Part shown: positions 1-7,383 of the stretch, in pieces
How the letters are laid out: every line of letters starts with the position of its first letter
Position numbering within the stretch: the first letter of the stretch is position 1
Source of the DNA: CAYSPS01 sp964432975
GTDB lineage: Bacteria > Babelota > Babeliae > Babelales > UBA12409
DNA: 17,112 bases
Assembly: GCA_964432975.1 (NCBI GenBank)
Contig: CAYSPS010000020.1
Location: 1-17,112, forward strand
Direction of reading: 5' to 3'
Made by a program: the position numbers and the translations under genes
Notes under the pieces: generated by a model
What the model was told of the DNA's origin: nothing
What the model saw: only the letters and a program-made list of their open reading frames with translations
The model's database searches: none

Positions 1-1763
1 AATCACGTCTTGGACATTGGCCTGTTGCAATGGATTGCGACCTTCAATGTATGCACGATAATTAATTAAGAATTGACGGGCAATGCTGATAGGCGCATGC
101 GAGCCGCCTGCATGTTCAACAAGGACAACGAGCGTGAGCGGTGCACGATTTTTATATGAAAAATAACAGGCAAACCATGCATGTTCCCGTAAATCTGTAT
201 TTGAGCTGTGTTCCAGCGAGCATACTTGTGCTGTTCCGGTTTTTGCAAAACTATTGAATCCTGCAAGCGCACCAACGCGTCGTCCGGTTCCTTCAACGAC
301 AACAGCTTTTAAGCATTGGCGTAAAAATGTGAGCGTTGCCGGTTGTATATTAAGCGGTTCACGCGTGATTGGTTCGTCTTCACGTACACGTGGGCTTACC
401 AACGTTGACTGAAATATTCCACTCATCATGCGTGCGATCTGTAATGGAGTAACAAGCAAATATCCTTGCCCAACGGCAGCAGATAATGTTTCNNNNNNNN
501 NNACCAGCGTTCTTTGCGTACTTCTTTTTTCCATGCTGTTGTTGGCACAAATCCAGGTTTTTCGGGAATACTCAAACCAGTTGGTTTTCCCAACCCAAAG
601 CGATGCGCATATGCAGCAAGCGTATCGATTGATATTTTTTTACCAATTTCAAAGAAGTGAATATTGCACGATTTTTCCACGGCCTGTGCCAAATCTAATG
701 TGCCGTGTCCGGTGTGTTTGTTGCAGTGATATTTGCGACCACGAAATAAATAATATCCTGGGCATACGCGACATGAATCGGCGCGCATGATGCCTTGTTC
801 AACAGCCGCGGCTGCGCTGACCAACTTAAAAAGTGATGCGGGTGGATAGCATGCATCCCATGCACGGTTTAAAAATGGTTTACGTTCTTGCAGGTGTTGC
901 CATGCTGTCGTGCTGATGGGATCAAGAAAAATTTCCGGATCAAATCCTGGACGCGATATGAGAGCGCGCAATGCACCATTTGTCGGGTCCATGACAATCA
1001 AGCACCCGTCAAACGTAGTATCATATGTGTCAAATGCACGTTCTGCACTTTGTTGTATGGCAAGATCAAGCGTCGTTCGTAATGTTTTGCCGGTACTGCC
1101 AGTTTTGAGTTCTTCTTCATTGAGTGATTTGCCAATGGCATTAACTAATCGTATGCGCATTCCTGGCTCGCCACGCAAAAGATCGTTGCCAATTTTTTCC
1201 AGGCCCATTTTCCCCGGTTCCTCGATTTCTTGCTGCGTTAAATATCCGATAACATGGCATGCAAGTGTTTTATATGGATAATGTCGCTTAAAAGTACTTT
1301 TGATGACAATGTTGGGTTCTAAACACCAGCGCTCAGCAATGTATCCAGCGCGTTCAAATGGAATTTGAGCACACAGCAGGCACTCTTTTTCATAGCGTTC
1401 AGCATACAGTACCCGTTGTGCAATCAGGCGGTGTGTGTCATCGATAGCGAGCTCTTGCAACAGTGTTGTTAATAAATCTTGTTGTTGCAGAGTCAGTTGA
1501 TGCTTGCCCGTACCATGCCAATAGATTGCTAAAATTGGTTTGTTGGTCGCTAATATGTTGCCGTGCGTATCGACAATTTCGCCACGTGGTGCGTTCATTT
1601 TTTCGATACGAATAAAATTATGGGTACTTAAGCGGCGCAGACGACTTGTTTGAACAATTTGTAAATAAAAAAGACGCGCCCAAATAATGGTAAGAGATGC
1701 AATGAAAATGAAAGCGCTCGTGCGTATATAGGTCGGTGGCGATTTATGGTGTGTCTGCTTCAT
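1..1763 (-). CDS. mrdA: Penicillin-binding protein 2 (peptidoglycan transpeptidase), 3' end beyond the window, interrupted by an assembly gap
   Basis: This is a transpeptidase that cross-links peptidoglycan during cell elongation, anchored in the inner membrane by one N-terminal segment (about residues 14-34). The dimerisation region carries NAPRGEIVDTHGNILA. The catalytic motifs are visible: SLFK (nucleophile Ser about 310), SCN (about 365-367) and, beyond the gap, KTGTAQ. The pattern GLEKIGNDLLRGEPG is typical of PBP2 rather than FtsI. A 10-N gap at 493-502 changes the reading frame: up to it the frame reads ...KERW, and after it ETLSAAVGQGYLLVTPLQIA, which is the normal PBP2 continuation. 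Family spacing (W-Y-x-G-[DE]-T) suggests about 8 missing bases, so the break is an assembly artefact, not a mutation. I chose ATG 1763, which overlaps the end of the recombinase gene by 20 bases; ATG 1790 is the alternative. No strong ribosome site precedes either, so translation may be coupled to the gene upstream. Confidence 0.93.
493..502. other. Assembly gap (10 Ns) inside PBP2
   Basis: Ten unknown bases fall inside the transpeptidase domain. Reading PBP2 on both sides shows the two frames differ. With family spacing the true gap would be 8 bases (three residues, Y-x-G), or 11 for four residues. The number of Ns is therefore a placeholder. Confidence 0.97.
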
Positions 1764-2673
1764 GAGAGGCAGCTGCCTTGATGTGTTCATTAATTGGATG
1801 GAGACGTTCGCAGACGCGTGCAAGTTGTTGTATACTGACGTGTGTGTAAATTTGTGTGCTTGCAAGTGAACGATGTCCAAGTAATTCTTGTACAATACGT
1901 AAATCAACACCTTGATTGAGTAAATGGGTTGCAAACGTGTGACGAATCTTGTGCGGCGTGATGCGTCGTTTGATTTTTAAAAATGAGCGAAATTCTTCGA
2001 GCGTTCTTTGAATTGCGCGCGTACTCAGCGGTGTTTGGCGATTGTTTAAAAATAAATACTCGTCTTCGCTGTGTGCGGGTAAACGTTCATTTTTAAGATA
2101 GCTTTCGATTTTTTCAGCCGCTTTGCTGCCAAAAAGTGTTAAACGTTCACGGCCACCTTTGCCTTGTACACGAATAATTTTTTCACTCATATTGATGTCA
2201 GCGATTTTGATATTGACCAGTTCGCTGCAGCGCATACCGGTTGCATAGAGCAATTCAAGAATGGCAACGTCACGCAACGGATGTTGTGTTGGCAGGTCCG
2301 GCGCTTTAACATGATCAAGCAGGTGAAACATCTCATCAACGCTTAAATAAATGGGTAATTTTTTTTCAATGCGTGGTCGTTGTAATTTAAGTTCTAAGCG
2401 TATTCCTTGCATGAGGCAGAATTTTTCAAATGACTTTAAGCATGAAACTTTGCGTGCAATAGAACTGTTTTGTGTATGAATATTATATAAATAAACAAAA
2501 AAGTGTTCGATTGCAGGTTTGATTTCCAGTTGTTGGTAATGTACATGCCAAAATTTTTCAAACTGTTGTAGATCAAGCGTGTATGATTTTACGGTGTGCG
2601 CTGCAAGGCCTTTTTGTACTTCAACGAATGCCAAAAACTCATGACGTGCGTTTCTAAATTCGTCTAACCGCAT
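1744..2673 (-). CDS. xerC: Tyrosine recombinase, XerC/XerD type
   Basis: A site-specific recombinase of 309 residues, the usual length for XerC/D, which resolve chromosome dimers at dif with FtsK. The N-terminal SAM-like core-binding domain covers about residues 1-95 and the catalytic domain about 105-290. All catalytic residues are visible: Arg148 (ATGMRCSEL), Lys172 (GKGGRERL), His241 and Arg244 (TPHKIRHTFATHLL), His267 (LLGHRSLASTQIYTH) and the nucleophile Tyr276. The start ATG follows the upstream stop by ten bases, and that TAG stop forms part of the AGGA ribosome site, so the two genes are tightly linked. It overlaps PBP2 downstream. XerC, XerD and single-Xer types cannot be separated by eye, so the symbol is provisional. 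Nothing nearby (no integrase attachment site or phage gene) suggests a mobile-element integrase. Confidence 0.9.
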   Translation of the reverse strand: MRLDEFRNARHEFLAFVEVQKGLAAHTVKSYTLDLQQFEKFWHVHYQQLEIKPAIEHFFVYLYNIHTQNSSIARKVSCLKSFEKFCLMQGIRLELKLQRPRIEKKLPIYLSVDEMFHLLDHVKAPDLPTQHPLRDVAILELLYATGMRCSELVNIKIADINMSEKIIRVQGKGGRERLTLFGSKAAEKIESYLKNERLPAHSEDEYLFLNNRQTPLSTRAIQRTLEEFRSFLKIKRRITPHKIRHTFATHLLNQGVDLRIVQELLGHRSLASTQIYTHVSIQQLARVCERLHPINEHIKAAASHEADTP

Positions 2674-2683
2674 GCAGGTATTC

Positions 2684-5410
2684 CTACGTCAGATTATACT
2701 TTTTGCATCGCTTATTAACCGATGAGCGATGTACACCCAACACTGTAGCAATTTTGTTTTGGTTTTTGAATTTTTTCCACAATTGCGCCATAAGTTGTGC
2801 ATCTTTGAGCGCGCGTCTGCCTAAATGTGCGGCTTGTATAATAAATGGATCAGTTGTTCTGATCGGTTGTTTGGTGATAATGGGGAGCGCTGTGCGTGCT
2901 GATTTTGCCGTGAGCAATTGTTGAATAGTTTTTTTGAGTTCATAGACACTTGTTGGTCGATTGATGTGTAGTTTGTTTTTTTCACTATCGCTGAGATGAA
3001 CCGTTGGTATATGTTGCTCGTGAGTGGTTGTTGTGTGCATCATGTCGTCGATAATCTGATTAAATTCCTGTTCATTTACGCTCAAAAGTGACGGGATATT
3101 TACACTTTCCTGGTGGAGGAGTTCATATAATGGTGCAATGAATCGTCCATCATTGACCAGTTGTTTTAGATCTTGACGCGTTGCGCACAGTATGCGTACA
3201 TCTGTGGTAAGTTCATGGGCGCTTTTGAACGACCGATAAGTTCCATAGGTGAGATAATGAAGCATGTGTTCCTGAGTCTGACGATCGATGGCATGAATGT
3301 TTTTAATAAGTAATGTGCCGCAGTTAAGTTCTTCCAATAACGGCGTGTGTGTCTGTTTGCCAAATAGTGGATTAATCCCAAATAATTTTATAACCAATTC
3401 ATGTGCCTGTAGATGTGCGTCAAGCACGTGTAACGTTTCGCGCATGCTTACATGATGCAAAAGTTGCGCGAATGTCTCTAAGTCTTCTTCAGGGGCGTCC
3501 AAAAACAATGCCCTCTTTGATAATGCGCAGCGGAGTAATTGTATTTTTGTGCGCACAAATGTTGGGGAGGTGCCCGGTAATGCTTTGTTGATGAGTTTTC
3601 CAATGGCAGTTGTTTCAAGATATAATTGATAATCCCATTCTGAAGGTTCTTTGATGTGCCATGTGTGTTGTGCAAGAATGTCAGCAACGTGTGGGTAATG
3701 GACGATTACCAAAATGGTATGTGCGTCGGTTGTTGGAAGCGCACTCAGCACAAGTTGTTGTGCATGATCATTAGTGACGTGTGTTGTTTGCGTTGTTTTG
3801 TATAGTTGCACGTTGCGCACGACATTTCTGAGCGCATGACTCATGGGATGACCTTGTTGTATGGTGGGATTAATCATGAGTAAATCATGCGCATCTTGAT
3901 TGGCGCAGGTAAATGTGCGATTTTTATAATAAACAATACCGATTTTTTTTGTGCGTTCATCTGCAATAAATGATTGCAGACTTTCTTTACAGTGGGCAAG
4001 CTCTTGATGCTTTTGATAAAGTGTATCGTGCAATTGCTTATTTTGACTAATAAGCATGGTCAAATGACTGTGATGCAACAGGGTACACGTGTGCGCGACC
4101 AAGCGCGAAAAAATAAGCATTGAATCACGCTCAAGGTCGTTGTAAAGTTCATGCGTACGTGCGGCACGATCGATATAGATATACCCAATAATCTCTTGCT
4201 GCTCATATAATGGAATAAAGATATCAGCATTGAGCGTACGCATAAACGTAACGAGTGCTTCATATGCAGGAATTGGTTCGTAAAAATAATTAAATTCAAG
4301 CTCATCAAAAATGAGCACGCGATTTTCTTGCACGTACTGCTGCACAAGAGGCATATTATTTTTTTGTGTTGTAATTTGTGCAATAAAATGTTCAACGGTT
4401 ATTTGTTTTCCCGTTGGCGTGTGTGTGGTTATGTGTTGTGTTTCATGACTCATGCGTACATTGAAATGCGTATTTTGCGTTGCAATACCAAACGTTTGCT
4501 TAAAAAATGTTTTAGTAATTGCACTGACATGTTCATGACTTGTTGTTGCACTCAGTTGTTCTAAAATTTCTTGATTTACAAAGCCAAATTTGCCAGAACC
4601 GTGCACATGAGGATAGAAGTTTAAAAAACGAATGAATACCATCGTGCGTGCACAGTAATAAATCGCGGCTGTTGTTAATAGCGTATAAACCGTTGTAAAC
4701 GTATACGATGGTGTTGGCAAAAGCGAGAAGTAATATGCGTTTAATGCATGATATGTTTCAGTCAAGAATAGGGGGACAACGAAATATAAAAGAAGTGTGT
4801 TTAGTTGACGAGTGAGGATGCGTGGTAACTGGGCCAAATATATTTTTTTTAATGCACATGCAATGCTTGGGATGAGCATAACCAAGCAATAGTATGTTGT
4901 AATTTGCATGAGTTCGAATTCAAAGAGCGATTTTTGTTCTTTAGAGAACACAAAAAAGTGAAAGATGATAAAATACACATAACAAAGCACAAGTATGCTC
5001 GTGAGCACTAAAAAGATTTTTTGATGCATGCGTATGCGTTGATGTGGGCTGGCAAGATACTCAAGCAATAATGTAAGCGAATGCCAGCCGATTGCCATGG
5101 TGAGCCAAGCCAAGCGAATAATAAGTGTTGCCCACGTGTATGAGAGGTCAGGCATAAAAAATCTTTGTGCTACTTTTACCAGCCAGGCAAGATCATCGCA
5201 ACAGGCGCCCAGGAGCATGAAAAAAAGAAGAATAAAAGCAGCCCGTTGTGGCGTATTTTTATGTGACAGAAATTGTTTGATAATGGCATACAGTACGTAT
5301 GCTTTTGTTAAAAATGAGATGAGTAAAACAATACCATGCAGCCCGTTGGGGCCTAATACAATATCGAGCGTTTGACTAATAGTTTGTGCGAAAGCTGGCA
5401 GTGTTACCAT
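2684..5410 (-). CDS. Seven-TM membrane protein with GAF-like region, degenerate sigma-54-activator AAA+ region and C-terminal Fis-type HTH
   Basis: A 908-residue protein I cannot match to a named gene. Residues about 22-262 hold some seven hydrophobic segments, like a 7TM sensor input domain. Residues about 280-450 resemble a GAF domain (IFIPLYEQQEIIGYIYID), followed by a helical linker and a possible PAS-like region (about 485-575). Residues about 600-835 align by eye with the AAA+ domain of NtrC-type activators: CGTLLIKNIHAIDRQTQEHML, then VRILCATRQDL, then GRFIAPLYELL. Nearly every functional residue is gone. There is no Walker A, Walker B Asp-Glu is replaced (LLIKNI), the GAFTGA loop is absent, the arginine fingers are Ile and Glu, and sensor II is SVYEL. 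The C-terminus (about 872-906) is a convincing Fis-type HTH (NKIATVLGVHRSSVNKRCKKYNL). It is probably a membrane-tethered DNA-binding regulator that does not hydrolyse ATP. No ribosome site is seen at ATG 5410. It leads the xerC-PBP2 operon. Confidence 0.8.
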   Translation of the reverse strand: MVTLPAFAQTISQTLDIVLGPNGLHGIVLLISFLTKAYVLYAIIKQFLSHKNTPQRAAFILLFFMLLGACCDDLAWLVKVAQRFFMPDLSYTWATLIIRLAWLTMAIGWHSLTLLLEYLASPHQRIRMHQKIFLVLTSILVLCYVYFIIFHFFVFSKEQKSLFEFELMQITTYYCLVMLIPSIACALKKIYLAQLPRILTRQLNTLLLYFVVPLFLTETYHALNAYYFSLLPTPSYTFTTVYTLLTTAAIYYCARTMVFIRFLNFYPHVHGSGKFGFVNQEILEQLSATTSHEHVSAITKTFFKQTFGIATQNTHFNVRMSHETQHITTHTPTGKQITVEHFIAQITTQKNNMPLVQQYVQENRVLIFDELEFNYFYEPIPAYEALVTFMRTLNADIFIPLYEQQEIIGYIYIDRAARTHELYNDLERDSMLIFSRLVAHTCTLLHHSHLTMLISQNKQLHDTLYQKHQELAHCKESLQSFIADERTKKIGIVYYKNRTFTCANQDAHDLLMINPTIQQGHPMSHALRNVVRNVQLYKTTQTTHVTNDHAQQLVLSALPTTDAHTILVIVHYPHVADILAQHTWHIKEPSEWDYQLYLETTAIGKLINKALPGTSPTFVRTKIQLLRCALSKRALFLDAPEEDLETFAQLLHHVSMRETLHVLDAHLQAHELVIKLFGINPLFGKQTHTPLLEELNCGTLLIKNIHAIDRQTQEHMLHYLTYGTYRSFKSAHELTTDVRILCATRQDLKQLVNDGRFIAPLYELLHQESVNIPSLLSVNEQEFNQIIDDMMHTTTTHEQHIPTVHLSDSEKNKLHINRPTSVYELKKTIQQLLTAKSARTALPIITKQPIRTTDPFIIQAAHLGRRALKDAQLMAQLWKKFKNQNKIATVLGVHRSSVNKRCKKYNLT

Positions 5411-5415
5411 GGCAG

Positions 5416-5443
5416 TTGCGTTTGTTTAAAAGTTAATTATACT
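5416..5443 (+). promoter_or_regulatory. Possible promoter for the 23-codon mini-ORF
   Basis: TTGCGT (5416-5421) is followed after 16 bases by TATACT (5438-5443). It faces away from, and partly overlaps, the minus-strand operon promoter. The match is moderate. Confidence 0.35.
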
Positions 5444-5455
5444 GCTTAAGAATTA

Positions 5456-5484
5456 ATTATACACGAAGGAGCTTTATATGTCAT
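5456..5484 (-). promoter_or_regulatory. Sigma-70-type promoter of the membrane regulator-xerC-PBP2 operon
   Basis: On the minus strand, -35 ATGACA (5484-5479) is separated by 17 bases from a consensus -10 TATAAT (5461-5456). A second TATAAT lies closer to the gene at 5441-5436, inside a direct repeat of TTAATTATAC. The -35 box overlaps the ATG of the divergent mini-ORF, so the two transcription units share control DNA. Confidence 0.6.
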
Positions 5485-5549
5485 TCACCGTACGTATGTT
5501 TCTTGTTTCGTTGGTAAGTTTACTGTTGAGTAATCCACCAACATTTTAA
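5478..5549 (+). CDS. 23-residue hydrophobic mini-ORF (possible leader or small membrane peptide)
   Basis: ATG 5478 is preceded at six bases by a strong ribosome site, GAAGGAG (5465-5471). It encodes a 23-residue peptide, MSFTVRMFLVSL... ending NPPTF, with a central run of Leu, Val and Ser like a signal-peptide core. A hairpin with a T-tract lies 24 bases after the stop and before nth, so the unit resembles a leader peptide with an attenuator, a free small membrane peptide, or the remnant 5' end of a lost secreted protein. No run of a regulatory amino acid is present. I do not recognise it. Confidence 0.4.
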   Translation: MSFTVRMFLVSLVSLLLSNPPTF

Positions 5550-5573
5550 ATTTTAACGTTTTTTATTACATTG

Positions 5574-5603
5574 CTACCTACCTGAAAAAGGGGGGTAGTT
5601 TTT
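5574..5603 (+). terminator. Hairpin with T-tract between the mini-ORF and nth
   Basis: Arms CTACCTACC (5574-5582) and GGGGGGTAG (5590-5598) pair with one mismatch and one wobble around a TGAAAAA loop, followed by TTTTT. It could end the mini-ORF transcript or attenuate read-through into nth, which starts only 20 bases later. Confidence 0.5.
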
Positions 5604-5619
5604 CTAAAAAGTTGGGTGG

Positions 5620-6285
5620 GTGATGATTACGCGTGCGCAAGCGCTCGCAGATCTTAAGGTTTTGCAACGAGCAACGGTTGATTGTGCGTTGCCTTTGGGT
5701 GATGCCGTTGTGCAAGAATATGGCAAAGATCCGTATTTGTTGTTGATAAGTTGCTTGCTCAGTTTGCGTGCCAAAGATACCAAAACACTTGTTGTCGTAC
5801 GCGCGTTATTTCAAAAAGTGCGCACCCCGCGACAATTATGTGCACTTTCTGTGCAAGAGCTTGAGCGAATTATTTATTCTATTGGTTTTTATAAACAAAA
5901 AGCACGTACTTTGCGCGCAGTAAGTGTGCAATTAATTGAACGATTTGATGCACGCGTACCGCGCACGCAAGAAGAACTTCTTAGCTTGCTGGGAGTTGGG
6001 CGTAAAACCGCCAATCTCGTGTTGGGCATGGCATTTGATATTCCGGCCGTATGTGTTGATGTGCATGTGCATCGTATTGCAAATTTACTTGATTTTGTGC
6101 ATACAAAAACACCAGAACAAACCGAGTTTGCACTCGAAAAATTACTTCCACGTTCATGGTGGATCAAAATAAATCGTATTTTAGTGCAAGTTGGCCAGAA
6201 TGTAAAAAAAGTTTTACCGCGCCTACCACGTCAGCTGCAACAGAAATTGTTACCGCTCGTGCATCGTAAGCCGGCAAAACTTTAA
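5620..6285 (+). CDS. nth: Endonuclease III (DNA glycosylase/AP lyase) lacking the iron-sulfur cysteines
   Basis: A base-excision repair enzyme that removes oxidised pyrimidines and nicks abasic sites. The helix-hairpin-helix is clear (LLGVGRKTANLVL), with catalytic Lys129 and Asp147 (VDVHVHR). The family normally ends with four cysteines (C-x6-C-x2-C-x5-C) holding a 4Fe-4S cluster. Here the region after ILVQVGQ reads NVKKVLPRLPRQLQQKLLP, with no cysteine. The frame is intact and its length matches the family, so the cluster was lost by substitution, not truncation. The start is GTG 5620 or, equally, ATG 5623, both behind GGGTGGG. It converges with the small basic protein gene, with only 14 bases between the stop codons. 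Confidence 0.9.
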   Translation: MMITRAQALADLKVLQRATVDCALPLGDAVVQEYGKDPYLLLISCLLSLRAKDTKTLVVVRALFQKVRTPRQLCALSVQELERIIYSIGFYKQKARTLRAVSVQLIERFDARVPRTQEELLSLLGVGRKTANLVLGMAFDIPAVCVDVHVHRIANLLDFVHTKTPEQTEFALEKLLPRSWWIKINRILVQVGQNVKKVLPRLPRQLQQKLLPLVHRKPAKL

Positions 6286-6307
6286 AAAACTTGGTATAGT
6301 TACCAGG
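6284..6307 (-). terminator. Intrinsic terminator of the small basic protein gene
   Basis: Read on the minus strand, CTGGTA and TACCAG-type arms (6307-6290) surround an ACTA loop and are followed by six Ts (6289-6284). The hairpin includes the stop codon of the basic protein gene and lies directly after the nth stop on the other strand. Confidence 0.55.
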
Positions 6308-6428
6308 CCAATTTAGCGACTCTGGAAACTTTCTTTGCCTTTTTTCTACGCGAAACCGCTTTTTTGGCTACCTTTTTCTTGGCAACCTTTTTTCTGCGAA
6401 CGGCTTTGCGTTTGATGGTCTTTTTCAT
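6300..6428 (-). CDS. 42-residue Lys/Arg-rich protein, histone H1-like tail composition
   Basis: ATG 6428 follows a strong ribosome site (GGAAGGA). The product starts MKKTIKRKAVRRKKVAKKKV and ends SRVAKLAW. About half of the residues are Lys or Arg, spaced with Ala and Val as in the AKK-type repeats of histone H1-like bacterial proteins (the chlamydial HctA/HctB tail is the familiar example). The composition implies nucleic-acid binding; nucleoid compaction is an inference. It has its own promoter (6485-6514) and terminator, so it is a single-gene unit. It could also be an unrecognised small ribosomal-type protein, but I see no signature of L34 or another known one. Confidence 0.75.
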   Translation of the reverse strand: MKKTIKRKAVRRKKVAKKKVAKKAVSRRKKAKKVSRVAKLAW

Positions 6429-6484
6429 AGGGATTCCTTCCTTTTTTAGACCATAGGGTGAACCATTCTACCCTTTTTTTTACT

Positions 6485-6514
6485 ACTATAACTCTAAGCG
6501 TTTAGAAAAAACAA
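6485..6514 (-). promoter_or_regulatory. Promoter of the small basic protein gene
   Basis: On the minus strand, TTGTTT (6514-6509), 18 bases, then TATAGT (6490-6485). The transcript would have a leader of about 50 bases before the ribosome site. Confidence 0.45.
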
Positions 6515-6668
6515 GTGTTTTGCAAAAAATATTTTTATGTTTGTGTTTTAAACAAAAATAACCGACGCACATGTGCGGTTTTCTTATGCGAAATGGTTAA
6601 AGAATTGGCGTGGCAAAAATGTGTGTTTTTGATATACTTAAACATAGGGTTCAGATCTCTTGCTCTTC

Positions 6669-6697
6669 TTGACTTTAAATTTTAATTCTGTTAGGAT
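6669..6697 (+). promoter_or_regulatory. Promoter of the two-gene secreted-protein unit
   Basis: TTGACT (6669-6674), spacer of exactly 17 bases, TAGGAT (6692-6697). Transcription would start about 30-35 bases before the ATG at 6737. A weaker TATACT lies upstream near 6633. Confidence 0.5.
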
Positions 6698-6736
6698 TTA
6701 ATTAATTACATACTATTGAATAATGGGGGCATCTTT

Positions 6737-7315
6737 ATGAAACGTTTAACAATTTTTCGTTGCATAGTTTTAACACTTCTTTGTTGCACCGGCGCGAGCC
6801 TCCGTGCTATGGGAGAATCAGCCGGCGCAGCGTATGATGCAGAAATTGCACAAGCGCAAGCACAGGTTGCTGCTGCTTTAGTCGAAGGCGCAGATGCTGC
6901 AGCGCTGCAACAAGCAATTGCCGCGGTGCAAACTCTTGCCGACAAAGACGCTGCATATTTAGAAGATCATACTGCTGAGTTAAATTCATGGCTGTCTACA
7001 CTTTCTGGGGTGCATGCGCTTTTGGCAAGCAAAGCCAATGTGCAAGCCAAGCTTAAGTTATTAGCAACACTGTTGGGAGATAAAGTGATAACTAGATCAC
7101 CTGGAGTCGTTGAAGAATTTGAAGAAGCCGAGTTGGGTGAATCGCACGGTATTGTACGCCGCACATTTGATGCGTTACTCCATAATAGGTTTGTAACTTT
7201 TGGTGCTGCCATTGTGGCTGGTTGGGCCTTTGGCCGGTATCAAGATGCCTTGGCAAGCGGTGTGCAGCAAATGGCACAGGGTTTTCGTGATCAACAATCG
7301 GCGGGAAAGAAATAA
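6737..7315 (+). CDS. Secreted or membrane-anchored helical protein, unknown function
   Basis: 192 residues from ATG 6737, chosen because GGGGG precedes it at suitable spacing and because it gives a clean signal peptide (MKRLTIFRCIVLTLLCC...ASLRA, cleavage about residue 24). A start further upstream at TTG 6716 is open but only adds residues before the signal. The mature part is Ala/Gln/Glu-rich and predicted helical (repeated AQAQAQV, AALQQAIAAVQTL). An acidic stretch lies near 125-136 and a possible C-terminal membrane segment (FVTFGAAIVAGWAFG, about 152-168) precedes a short polar tail. I do not recognise a family. It is probably cotranscribed with the coiled-coil gene 68 bases downstream. 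The cysteines in the signal region do not form a convincing lipobox. Confidence 0.75.
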   Translation: MKRLTIFRCIVLTLLCCTGASLRAMGESAGAAYDAEIAQAQAQVAAALVEGADAAALQQAIAAVQTLADKDAAYLEDHTAELNSWLSTLSGVHALLASKANVQAKLKLLATLLGDKVITRSPGVVEEFEEAELGESHGIVRRTFDALLHNRFVTFGAAIVAGWAFGRYQDALASGVQQMAQGFRDQQSAGKK

Positions 7316-7383
7316 TAAAAAATGAGAAAGGAGTTGTAATAATGAAGAGTAAGAGTTTATTAAAAAGGGGAACCGGAGGTTAT

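Larger units (their letters stand above)
6429..6736. other. Divergent intergenic region with two promoters and a palindrome
   Basis: About 308 bases without a gene. It holds the leader and promoter of the basic protein gene (left), a perfect 12-bp palindrome CGCACATGTGCG (6566-6577) followed by GTTTTC, and the promoter of the rightward secreted-protein unit (6669-6697). I see no further coding frame or RNA gene. Confidence 0.6.

Noticed and set aside
428..1281. Plus-strand ORFs opposite PBP2
   Set aside because: They are shadows of a well-supported gene with catalytic motifs on the minus strand and lack recognisable features.
426..1934. PBP2 starting at 1934 and ending at 426
   Set aside because: The long N-terminal extension is antisense-free but lies wholly in the xerC coding frame shadow, and the apparent stop at 426 comes from the wrong frame after the N gap.
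1744..2673. Tyrosine recombinase as evidence of an integrated phage or island
   Set aside because: It has housekeeping XerC/D length and motifs, sits in an operon with PBP2, and has no attachment site or phage genes nearby.
6737..6810. Lipoprotein signal in the protein at 6737
   Set aside because: The cysteines follow Leu-Leu, which does not fit a lipobox; a signal peptidase I site after ASLRA fits better.
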